A DNA stretch of 14,171 nucleotides from assembly GCA_003446735.1 (NCBI GenBank), contig DMCJ01000204.1, positions 1-14,171 on the forward strand, written 5' to 3'. Every line of letters begins with the position of its first letter. Positions within the stretch are counted from its first letter, which is position 1. The stretch comes from Lachnospiraceae bacterium (lineage in GTDB: Bacteria > Bacillota > Clostridia > Lachnospirales > Lachnospiraceae). Made by a program: the position numbers and the translations under genes. Of this stretch, positions 5,373 to 11,979 are shown one piece after another. Under the pieces are notes generated by a model. That model searched no databases and had not been told where the DNA came from. It saw only the letters and a list, made by a program, of their open reading frames with translations.

Positions 5373-6724
5373 TATTTAAGTCTCTCTAAAAGTGCTTCTC
5401 TCTGTTCTTCATATCCGGGCTTTCCTAAAAGTGCGAACATGTTCTTCTTGTAACTCTCAACACCGGGCTGGTTGAACGGATTAACACCGAGCATATATCC
5501 GCTTACGCCGCATGCAAACTCGAAGAAATAGAAGAGCTGACCGAGATAGAACTCTGTCTCCTCGGGGATAGAGATCATGAGATTAGGAACCTGTCCGTCG
5601 GTATGAGCGAGGATCGTTCCGTTCATGGCTGACTTGTTAACGAAGTCAACAGTCTTTCCGGCAAGATAGTTAAGTCCGTCAAGATCGGTAGGCTCTGTGC
5701 CGATGATGAGCTCTTCTCTTGATTTTTCTACATTGATAACGGTTTCAAATAATATCCTTGCTCCGTCCTGGATGAACTGACCCATGGAGTGAAGATCTGT
5801 GGTAAGATCAACGCTTGCGGGGAAGATTCCCTTCTGGTCCTTGCCTTCGCTCTCGCCGTAAAGCTGCTTCCACCATTCGGAAACGAAGTGTACGTTGGGC
5901 TCATAGTTTGCAAGTACCTCAACGGTCTTTCCTTTTCTTAATAAGATATTTCTGAGTCCGGCATATTTTAAAGCATCATTATCTTTAAAAGGAAGATTTA
6001 AAGCGTTCTCTCTTCCGCTTGCGGCGCCTTCCATTAATTTGTCGATATCAGCACCCGAAACAGCGATGGGAAGAAGTCCTACTGCGGTAAGTACCGAGAA
6101 ACGTCCTCCTACATCATCCGGAACTACGAAGGATTCGTATCCTTCCTCATTAGCGAGGTTCTTTAAAGATCCTCTTGCCTTATCGGTCGTAGCATAGATC
6201 CTCTTTGCTGCGCCTTCCTTGCCGTATTTCTTCTCAGCCATTTCCTTAAAGATACGGAAAGCGATCGCGGGCTCGGTGGTCGTACCGGATTTGGAGATCA
6301 TATTGATGGAGAAATCCCTGTCTCCGATAACATCGATAAGGTTCTTTAAATATGTAGTGGAGATCGAATTACCTACGAAATAGATCTCGGGAGTCTTTCT
6401 CATTTCCTTGGAGATCACATTATAGAAGCTGTGACGTAAAAACTCGATAGCTGCGCGGGCTCCTAAGTAAGAACCGCCGATACCGATCACAACGAGTACA
6501 TCGGAATCGGATTTGATCTTCTCGGCTGCCTTTTTGATGCGTGCGAACTCTTCCTTATCATAATCAACGGGAAGGTCGATCCAACCTAAGAAATCGTTAC
6601 CCGCTCCTTTTTTCGAAACTAAAAGCTCCTTTGCGTCCATGACCTGCTTCTCGATGAGTTCAACCTCATGATCGCTTACAAAGGGGCTTACCTTGGAATA
6701 GTCAAATGTTACTTTAGTGCTCAT
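5372..6724 (-). CDS. pgi: Glucose-6-phosphate isomerase
   Basis: A 450-residue cytosolic enzyme that interconverts glucose 6-phosphate and fructose 6-phosphate. Motifs: GIGGSYLGARAA (residues 81-92), the phosphate-binding SKSGTTTEP (144-152), the family signature GGRFSVLTAVGLLP (206-219), catalytic-base E291 in YGESEGK, H312 and the ring-opening lysine K426 in FNQPGVESYKKN. Its length is typical of the shorter Gram-positive form. AAGGAG precedes the ATG by 11 bases, a longish gap but without a better start. First gene of the operon pgi-murG-peptidase, it supplies fructose 6-phosphate, the precursor of UDP-GlcNAc used by MurG, so the pairing makes metabolic sense. An extended -10 promoter lies about 130 bases upstream. 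Confidence 0.96.
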   Translation of the reverse strand: MSTKVTFDYSKVSPFVSDHEVELIEKQVMDAKELLVSKKGAGNDFLGWIDLPVDYDKEEFARIKKAAEKIKSDSDVLVVIGIGGSYLGARAAIEFLRHSFYNVISKEMRKTPEIYFVGNSISTTYLKNLIDVIGDRDFSINMISKSGTTTEPAIAFRIFKEMAEKKYGKEGAAKRIYATTDKARGSLKNLANEEGYESFVVPDDVGGRFSVLTAVGLLPIAVSGADIDKLMEGAASGRENALNLPFKDNDALKYAGLRNILLRKGKTVEVLANYEPNVHFVSEWWKQLYGESEGKDQKGIFPASVDLTTDLHSMGQFIQDGARILFETVINVEKSREELIIGTEPTDLDGLNYLAGKTVDFVNKSAMNGTILAHTDGQVPNLMISIPEETEFYLGQLFYFFEFACGVSGYMLGVNPFNQPGVESYKKNMFALLGKPGYEEQREALLERLK

Positions 6725-6782
6725 AATCTAACCTTCTCCTTTATATATAATGTTATTGGCAACAAAATCGCGCTAAGTTCAG

Positions 6783-6856
6783 TTTATCAAAATGTACTTT
6801 GCTTTGCAAGGGAAAATAAGGGTTTCGGCAAGGCTGCAAACCCACTGTTTGATAAA
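6783..6856. repeat. Nested inverted repeats in the pgi/leuA divergent region
   Basis: Outer arms TTTATCAAA (6783-6791) and TTTGATAAA (6848-6856) are perfect 9-bp inverted repeats. Nested inside is GGGTTT (6820-6825) / AAACCC (6838-6843), whose loop can add GCA/TGC. The outer right arm overlaps the pgi -10 element, so the outer pair is better read as DNA sites than as an RNA stem. The inner hairpin lies in the pgi 5' leader. Confidence 0.55.
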
Positions 6857-6884
6857 TTATATCATCTATTCTGATTAAATTTAA
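6856..6884 (-). promoter_or_regulatory. Extended -10 promoter for the pgi-murG operon
   Basis: On the minus strand TG-A-TATAAT (6864-6856) is an extended -10 element, with a weak TTAAAT (6884-6879) 17 bases upstream. Transcription would start near 6849, giving a leader of about 125 bases. Confidence 0.55.
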
Positions 6885-6887
6885 TCA

Positions 6888-6916
6888 TTTACAAGCAGCA
6901 TATTCAGAGTTAAAAT
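6888..6916 (+). promoter_or_regulatory. Sigma-A promoter for leuA-araC
   Basis: TTTACA (6888-6893), 17-base spacer, TAAAAT (6911-6916). The predicted start near 6923 gives a leader of about 40 bases, too short for a T-box or leader-peptide attenuator. Confidence 0.6.
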
Positions 6917-6962
6917 AATATCTGCATTATTGATAAATTTTAACTTTACAGGGAGGCATCTC

Positions 6963-8954
6963 ATGAAAAATTACAAGAAGTATACCAGACAGTATTTTCT
7001 TCCTCCGGGAGAGAATTTCGACTGGGTTAAAAAGGACAGCATAACGAAGGCTCCCATCTGGTGCTCGGTCGATCTTCGCGACGGTAACCAGGCACTTATT
7101 GAGCCCATGAACTTAGAGGAGAAACTCGAATTCTTCAAGATGCTCGTGGATATCGGCTTTAAAGAGATCGAAGTCGGATTCCCCGCAGCGAGCGAGACGG
7201 AATTTGCGTTCATGCGCGCCCTTATAGACAGGGATATGATCCCGGATGACGTTACCGTCCAGGTTCTTACCCAGGCCAGAGACCATATAATAAGAAAGAC
7301 CTTCGATGCGGTAAAGGGAGCTCCCAAAGCCGTTATCCACCTTTATAATTCCACCTCCGTTGCACAGCGCGAGCAGGTTTTCAAAAAGGATAAGGACGAA
7401 ATAAAGAAACTTGCAGTTGACGGAGCAAAGCTTTTAAAGAAGCTTGCAGATGAAACTGAAGGTAATTTCCTTTTTGAATACAGCCCCGAGAGTTTCCACG
7501 GCACAGAGGTTGAATATGCACTTGATGTGTGCAATGCGGTATTAAATGTATGGAAGCCTACTGCAAAACAAAAGGCCATCATCAATATCCCCGCCACGGT
7601 GGAGACTGCAATGCCTCATGTTTTCGCATCACAGATCGAATACATCAATAAGAATATGGACTTTCGAAAGAATGTCGTACTCAGCGTGCATCCTCATAAC
7701 GACCGCGGCTGCGGTGTTGCCGATGCCGAGCTTGCGGTACTTGCGGGCGCAGACAGGATAGAAGGAACTTTATTCGGAAACGGAGAGCGTACAGGTAACG
7801 TAGATATCATCACTCTTGCGATGAACCTCTATTCCTACGGTGTGGATCCCGGGCTGGATCTTACCGATATGCCGAGGATCCGCGAAGTATATGAACGTCT
7901 TACCCAGATGGATGTCCATATGCGTCAGCCTTATGCCGGAGACCTTGTCTTCTCCGCATTTTCCGGATCTCACCAGGATGCCATCGCAAAAGGAATGGCG
8001 ATCCGCGAGACAAAGAAGAACGAAAAGTGGACGGTTCCCTACCTTCCCATCGATCCCATCGATGTGGGACGTACTTATGATTCGGATGTCATCCGCATAA
8101 ACAGCCAGTCCGGAAAGGGCGGCGTTGCCTATATCTTAAAGCAGAATTTCTCGATCTCCATCCCGGAGAAGATGAGAGAAGAAGTCGGCTATGCCGTAAA
8201 GCAGGTTTCCGACGAGGAGCACAAGGAGCTTTCTCCCCAGTGGGTTTACGATATCTTCTCGGATAACTATATCAATTACATGCCGCATTTCTCCATAAAG
8301 GAATGTCACTTTAAGCAGACCGACGGTATCATGGCCGAAGCCACCATCGTTGCGGGCGAGAAGCAGACCATCGTGGATGCAAACGGTAACGGACGTCTTG
8401 ACGCGGTAAGCAATACGATCAAGCAGTACTTTAATATAAGCTACGAATTAAGCGTTTACGAAGAGCATGCTTTATCGACCGGTTCTTCTTCAAAGGCCAT
8501 GGCATATGTCGGCATCATGTGTAACGGAAAGGCTTACTGGGGCGCCGGTATTGACGAAGATATCATCAAGGCTTCCATAAGCGCTTTGGTCGTTGCGGTC
8601 AACAAGCTTCCTTTGATAAAGAACAACACCAACATAAAGGACGACCGCCTTATCGCGATGATCAACTACATGCAGGCCAATTACCAGACCATCACATTAG
8701 AGGATCTCGCGGATCATTTCCATCTGTCGACTCCTTATGTTTCCAAATACATAAAGGATAAATCCGGCCAGACCTTCGGTGATCACATCACGCAGATCCG
8801 CCTTAAGAAGGCAAAGACCCTCCTTCGTAACGGAAACATGACGATAGAGAATATCTCCTATTCCATCGGTTATCCGAACGCCGAGCATTTCTCGAGAGTC
8901 TTCAAAAAGACCTTCGGAAAGACGCCCGTGCAGTATCGTAACGAAGAGGAATAA
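6963..8954 (+). CDS. leuA: 2-isopropylmalate synthase with C-terminal AraC DNA-binding domain
   Basis: A 663-residue protein with three parts. Residues 1-400 form the TIM-barrel synthase that joins acetyl-CoA to 2-oxoisovalerate, the first step of leucine synthesis: WCSVDLRDGNQAL (33-45, metal and substrate residues R39 and D40), VGFPAASETEF, HLYNSTS (126-132), HPHND (243-247) and FGNGERTGN (271-279). This is the long class II form known from actinobacteria and yeast. Residues about 440-550 are the leucine-binding regulatory domain (GNGRLDAVSNTIKQYF, STGSSSKAMAYV). Residues about 562-660 form a complete AraC-type double helix-turn-helix: helices around LEDLADHFHLSTPYVSKYI (579-597), then ISYSIGYPNAEHFSRVFKKT (631-650) and FGKTPVQYR. 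No stop or frameshift separates them. Start: GGGAGG sits 6 bases before ATG 6963; an in-frame ATG at 6930 lacks a site. No other leu genes are adjacent. The enzyme call is very secure; a regulatory role of the fused domain is inference. Confidence 0.94.
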   Translation: MKNYKKYTRQYFLPPGENFDWVKKDSITKAPIWCSVDLRDGNQALIEPMNLEEKLEFFKMLVDIGFKEIEVGFPAASETEFAFMRALIDRDMIPDDVTVQVLTQARDHIIRKTFDAVKGAPKAVIHLYNSTSVAQREQVFKKDKDEIKKLAVDGAKLLKKLADETEGNFLFEYSPESFHGTEVEYALDVCNAVLNVWKPTAKQKAIINIPATVETAMPHVFASQIEYINKNMDFRKNVVLSVHPHNDRGCGVADAELAVLAGADRIEGTLFGNGERTGNVDIITLAMNLYSYGVDPGLDLTDMPRIREVYERLTQMDVHMRQPYAGDLVFSAFSGSHQDAIAKGMAIRETKKNEKWTVPYLPIDPIDVGRTYDSDVIRINSQSGKGGVAYILKQNFSISIPEKMREEVGYAVKQVSDEEHKELSPQWVYDIFSDNYINYMPHFSIKECHFKQTDGIMAEATIVAGEKQTIVDANGNGRLDAVSNTIKQYFNISYELSVYEEHALSTGSSSKAMAYVGIMCNGKAYWGAGIDEDIIKASISALVVAVNKLPLIKNNTNIKDDRLIAMINYMQANYQTITLEDLADHFHLSTPYVSKYIKDKSGQTFGDHITQIRLKKAKTLLRNGNMTIENISYSIGYPNAEHFSRVFKKTFGKTPVQYRNEEE

Positions 8955-8995
8955 GGTATTAATTTAGATTACTAATTATGTGATTTAAAAATAGG

Positions 8996-9024
8996 TTTAC
9001 CCGCGGACGTATATTTGTTACAAT
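8996..9024 (+). promoter_or_regulatory. Sigma-A promoter for the DUF4867 gene
   Basis: TTTACC (8996-9001), 17-base spacer, TACAAT (9019-9024). Transcription would begin near 9031, at a short GGTA/TACC pair (9031-9034 / 9042-9045). No GC-rich terminator is visible between the leuA stop and this promoter, so read-through is possible. Confidence 0.6.
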
Positions 9025-9074
9025 AAAAAAGGTATGAAATTTACCTATAATAATGTATAAAGGGAGGCAACACT

Positions 9075-9710
9075 ATGCAGATCTATTCGGTTAACGATGC
9101 AGAATTCAAGCCCTACGGCAAGGTTCTTGAGGGCTATGACGTTTCAGCTTTGATAAAGGCGCTCGATGAGAAGACTCCTCTTCCCGAAGGCGTTGAATAT
9201 GTTATGAGCGAGGCAGCGCTCGAATACACCGATGCGTTCGGCGTTATCCAGAACAATGCTTACGGCGGAATGCCCATCCAGATGGGATATTGCAACGGAC
9301 ACAATACAAAGCTCAACTGTCTTGAATATCACAGAGATTCCGAGTTAAACATCGGCTCTACCGATTTCATCCTCTTACTTGCTAAGGCAGATGATATCGT
9401 AGACGGAAAGCTCGATACATCCAAGGTTAAGGCTTTCAAGGCTGAAAAAGGACAGGTTGTCGAAGTATACGAAACATCCCTCCACTATGCCCCCTGCTCT
9501 GCAAAGGCAGGCGACGGCTTTAAAGTAGTCATCGTTCTTCCCAAGGGAACAAACGGCAGCGTTCCGAAGCTTACTCCTTATAATGAAGAAGATAAGTGGA
9601 TGACCGCATGCAACAAGTGGCTCCTTGCTCATGCAGAATCCGCTGAAGCAAAGGACGGCGCATATGTAGGTCTTACAGGCGAGAACATCGATATCGCAGG
9701 CCTTATCTGA
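9075..9710 (+). CDS. DUF4867 family protein, probable metal-binding cupin
   Basis: A 211-residue soluble protein that I recognise as the uncharacterised DUF4867 family of Firmicutes. Conserved-looking blocks are NAYGGMPIQMGYCNGHN (residues 61-77), LNCLEYHRDSELNIG (80-94), FILLLAK (98-104), LHYAPC (136-141) and FKVVIVLPKG (149-158). The arrangement E84-x-H86, E90 and H137 between beta strands resembles the metal ligands of cupin folds, so it may be a small-molecule isomerase, lyase or binding protein; this is inference. GGGAGG lies 7 bases before the ATG. It has its own promoter and is followed after 20 bases by a small gene. No substrate can be inferred from the neighbours. The family name is fairly secure and the function is unknown. 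Confidence 0.85.
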   Translation: MQIYSVNDAEFKPYGKVLEGYDVSALIKALDEKTPLPEGVEYVMSEAALEYTDAFGVIQNNAYGGMPIQMGYCNGHNTKLNCLEYHRDSELNIGSTDFILLLAKADDIVDGKLDTSKVKAFKAEKGQVVEVYETSLHYAPCSAKAGDGFKVVIVLPKGTNGSVPKLTPYNEEDKWMTACNKWLLAHAESAEAKDGAYVGLTGENIDIAGLI

Positions 9711-9730
9711 TCCGGTTTATAAGGGAAAAA

Positions 9731-9937
9731 ATGTCGGATAATAACGAAAAAGAAATTGAAGATCTCATAAATATGATCGACGGTAAAATGGAGGGCGGCG
9801 TAAGCCGCCTTTCCATTGGCTTCTCTGAAAAAGGATCCGAAGGCTTTCAGAAAGAAGACCGTTACTATGGGAAACGTGACTCATGGGATCCATGGCCCTG
9901 GGGTGAATCCTCGGGCGGCCCTGTACGGGAAGAATAA
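9731..9937 (+). CDS. Small hypothetical protein, 68 residues
   Basis: A short acidic and glycine-rich protein. The N-terminal half (KEIEDLINMIDGKMEGGVSR, residues 7-26) is probably helical; the C-terminal half is polar and aromatic (DRYYGKRDSWDPWPWGES, 43-60). It has no signal peptide, membrane helix or cysteine. AAGGG lies 6 bases before the ATG, and it starts 20 bases after the DUF4867 stop, so the two are probably co-transcribed and end at the terminator at 9984-10020. I do not recognise a characterised family. The ribosome site, operon position and clean stop argue for a real gene; short length leaves doubt. Confidence 0.6.
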   Translation: MSDNNEKEIEDLINMIDGKMEGGVSRLSIGFSEKGSEGFQKEDRYYGKRDSWDPWPWGESSGGPVREE

Positions 9938-9938
9938 A

Positions 9939-9969
9939 TGTGACAGCGGTGCCTGGCACAAATGTCACA
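9939..9969. repeat. REP-like palindromic element (TGTGACA ... TGTCACA)
   Basis: Perfect 7-bp arms TGTGACA (9939-9945) and TGTCACA (9963-9969) enclose a second palindrome GTGCC-T-GGCAC (9949-9959). The GGTGCCTGGCAC core resembles small interspersed palindromes I have seen in many bacterial genomes. It starts one base after the stop of the 68-residue gene and precedes the real terminator, so it is an extra unit. Copy number cannot be judged here. Confidence 0.6.
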
Positions 9970-9983
9970 CTTTTAAAGAAATT

Positions 9984-10020
9984 AAAACGGTCCGAAGGGA
10001 TAACCCTCCGGGCCGTTTTT
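9984..10020. terminator. Bidirectional intrinsic terminator between convergent genes
   Basis: AAAACGG (9984-9990) pairs with CCGTTTT (10013-10019). The stem continues inward through TCCGAAGGG / CCCTCCGGG with one mismatch and one wobble to an ATAA loop. It has T-rich tails in both directions (CCGTTTTTG on +, CCGTTTTAATTT on -). It ends the + strand DUF4867 operon and the - strand sigma/VWA operon. Confidence 0.88.
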
Positions 10021-10043
10021 GATAAGATAGGGGGAGCAGTGAT

Positions 10044-11840
10044 TTATTCGTACCATGCATCGCCGTAGGTTGTTACATTGTTGCCTGCGACCCTTTCCAT
10101 TAATTCAAGGAACTCTTCTCTGTACTTGTCATCGGGATCGATCATCTTTACGTTCCTTATCGCCTGCTCAAGAGCTTCTTCTCTGGAAAGATCCTTTAAG
10201 TAGGAGCTGTCGTTTAATGCCATTGCGTATTCTGCTACGCTTGTTGCGAAGATGAAGTCATCGGAAGGCTTGGTGGTATAGTTGTCTGCGCCTATCGGGA
10301 ACTCTAAATATTCGGAGGAATCCTTGTCGGGATCCTTGTATGCGATGGAGAGTGTGCACCACTCGTCGCCCTTCTTGCCCTTAGCGGATACTACGCTGTC
10401 CTGATATTTAAGATCGCCCTTTTCGCCATCTTCTTCAGCGAGCTTTATCTCATATACCACTGTAACCTGATGACCTGCGCCGACTTCGCCGCCGTCCTTT
10501 GTATCATCCTTAAAATCTTCTGCGTTTAATGCTCTGTTCTCATAACCGATGAGTCTGTATGAGGAAACCATTGCAGGGTTAAATTCAACCTGGAACTTGG
10601 TGTCTTTTGCTACTGTATAAAGTGTGGAGTTCATTTCCTCACCGAGGACTTTTTCTGCTTCGGTTATGGAATCGATGTAGGAGTAATTTCCGTTTCCTGC
10701 ATCAGCAAGGGTTTCTGCAGTCACATCATTGTAATTTCCCATTCCGAAACCGAGTACCGATAAGAAGATACCGGAATCTTTTTTCTCGCTGATGAGCTCT
10801 TTAAGCTCGTCTCCGGAGCACTTACCTACATTGAAGTCACCGTCGGTTCCGAGGATAACGCGGTTGTTGCCGCCTTCGATAAAGTTTTCCTCAGCGATCT
10901 TATATGCAAGCTCGATCCCGCCTTCGCCGTTTGTGGATCCGCCTGCCTGAAGGCTGTCAAATGCATTTAATATCTTTCTCTGATCATTTCCGCGAACACC
11001 GTCAAGGACTACATCGGTACCGCTTGCATATGTCACGATCGAAACTCTGTCGTTCTTTCCGAGGTCCTCTACGAGTATCTCAAGTGCATCCTTTAATAAA
11101 GGAAGCTTATCCCGGTTTTTCATGGAGCCCGAGATATCCAGAAGGAAGACTATGTTGGAATCGGGTCTTTTGGATTCCTTGAGTTCCTTGGTATTAACGC
11201 CTAAGATCATGAGTTTGCTGTTTCTGTTCCAGGGACATTCGGAAACTGTAGCATTTACTCCGAATCTGTCTCCGTTCTTGGGAGCGTCATAATCGTATTT
11301 GAAGTAGTTGATAAGCTCCTCCGCCCTTATGGAGCCTGCGGGGAAATTGTAAAGATCGAATCCTTCGTTTACCAGTCTTCTCATGTTGGAATAGCTTGCC
11401 GTATCTACGTCGGCGCCGAAGGTGGAAAGCGGATTTCTTAAAACGTTGTTAAATCCTTCTTCCTCGATCTCATCATATGTTTCTCCGGAAGCATCAGGCT
11501 CGTTATAGTACTCGTCGTAGCCCTGATCATACCATGCTGCTTCGGATTCGGTTGAGGCCTTGCCTTTTACATCTGCTGATGATGCTGCTCTTAATGACTG
11601 CTCAGCCGCACCGTTTACCTCAGAGCTATAGTTAAATGAATCCGTTGCTTCGTCGGAGTATTCTGCTTCAGCTGCAGGTGCTGCATATTCTGCTGCACTA
11701 TCTGACGGTGCTTCGTAATATTCTTCTGTTGCAGTGGATGCGTCCGTTGCAGGTGCGGTATCAGCTTTTGCTCCGCATCCCGCAAGCGCTGCTGCGGTGA
11801 TCGTGATGGCAAGTAATCCGGAAATAATTCTCTTCTTCAT
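10044..11840 (-). CDS. VWA-domain lipoprotein (YfbK-like, vWF_A-VWA-DUF3520)
   Basis: A 598-residue surface lipoprotein. The signal peptide (1-21) ends in lipobox LAGC, so C22 would be lipidated. Residues about 23-120 are a disordered, A/S/E/Y-rich linker. Next come a VWA-preceding domain (about 123-225, with STFGADVDTASY), a VWA domain (about 228-405) and a C-terminal DUF3520-like region (about 405-595). The metal (MIDAS) site is complete: D235, S237 and S239 in DISGSM, T303 in GGSTNGEGG and D333 in GTDGDFN, so ligand binding should be metal dependent. The family is often labelled Ca-activated chloride channel-like without proof. It is last in the operon after an ECF sigma factor and anti-sigma-like gene. 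GGGAGG lies 9 bases before the ATG and sits inside a long inverted repeat. Domain calls are firm, the ligand is unknown. Confidence 0.9.
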   Translation of the reverse strand: MKKRIISGLLAITITAAALAGCGAKADTAPATDASTATEEYYEAPSDSAAEYAAPAAEAEYSDEATDSFNYSSEVNGAAEQSLRAASSADVKGKASTESEAAWYDQGYDEYYNEPDASGETYDEIEEEGFNNVLRNPLSTFGADVDTASYSNMRRLVNEGFDLYNFPAGSIRAEELINYFKYDYDAPKNGDRFGVNATVSECPWNRNSKLMILGVNTKELKESKRPDSNIVFLLDISGSMKNRDKLPLLKDALEILVEDLGKNDRVSIVTYASGTDVVLDGVRGNDQRKILNAFDSLQAGGSTNGEGGIELAYKIAEENFIEGGNNRVILGTDGDFNVGKCSGDELKELISEKKDSGIFLSVLGFGMGNYNDVTAETLADAGNGNYSYIDSITEAEKVLGEEMNSTLYTVAKDTKFQVEFNPAMVSSYRLIGYENRALNAEDFKDDTKDGGEVGAGHQVTVVYEIKLAEEDGEKGDLKYQDSVVSAKGKKGDEWCTLSIAYKDPDKDSSEYLEFPIGADNYTTKPSDDFIFATSVAEYAMALNDSSYLKDLSREEALEQAIRNVKMIDPDDKYREEFLELMERVAGNNVTTYGDAWYE

Positions 11841-11844
11841 AATA

Positions 11845-11948
11845 AAAATCCTCCCTTTATCTTATCGTTTTTGTTTTCTTTTTAAGAAGTCCTTTTGTCC
11901 TTCTGGTAAAGATACGGATGAACGATAGGATATTTATGGGAGGATTTT
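11845..11948 (-). promoter_or_regulatory. Structured leader that can sequester the VWA gene ribosome site
   Basis: In the minus-strand RNA, AAAATCCTCCC (11948-11938) is perfectly complementary over 11 bp to GGGAGGATTTT (11855-11845), which is the ribosome binding site of the VWA gene. Nested inside are TATCGTT (11927-11921) / AACGATA (11869-11863), 7 bp perfect, and AGAAG (11904-11900) / CTTCT (11889-11885), 5 bp. Three helices are nested in order over 104 bases. An A/T-only near-palindromic tract (about 11944-11974) lies between this leader and the anti-sigma stop. The structure would hide the ribosome site unless opened. Confidence 0.65.
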
Positions 11949-11979
11949 AAATTTTTTTAAAAAATTTTTTAAATTGCCT

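Larger units (their letters stand above)
6849..6939. repeat. Direct repeat TTGATAAATT x2, candidate regulator sites
   Basis: TTGATAAATT occurs at 6849-6858 and 6930-6939, 81 bases apart and in the same orientation. The core TTGATAAA occurs again inverted at 6783-6790. One copy covers the pgi -10 and lies upstream of the leuA -35; the other lies between the leuA transcription start and its ribosome site. This placement suits a shared regulator, but the words are AT-rich and partly expected by chance. Confidence 0.4.

Noticed and set aside
6917..6962. T-box or leucine-codon attenuator before leuA
   Set aside because: The leader is only about 40 bases, with no terminator hairpin and no run of leucine codons.
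11936..11955. Ribosome-site-like GGGAGG on the + strand before an A/T tract
   Set aside because: No start codon and ORF follow at suitable distance; it is better explained as the complement arm of the VWA ribosome site.
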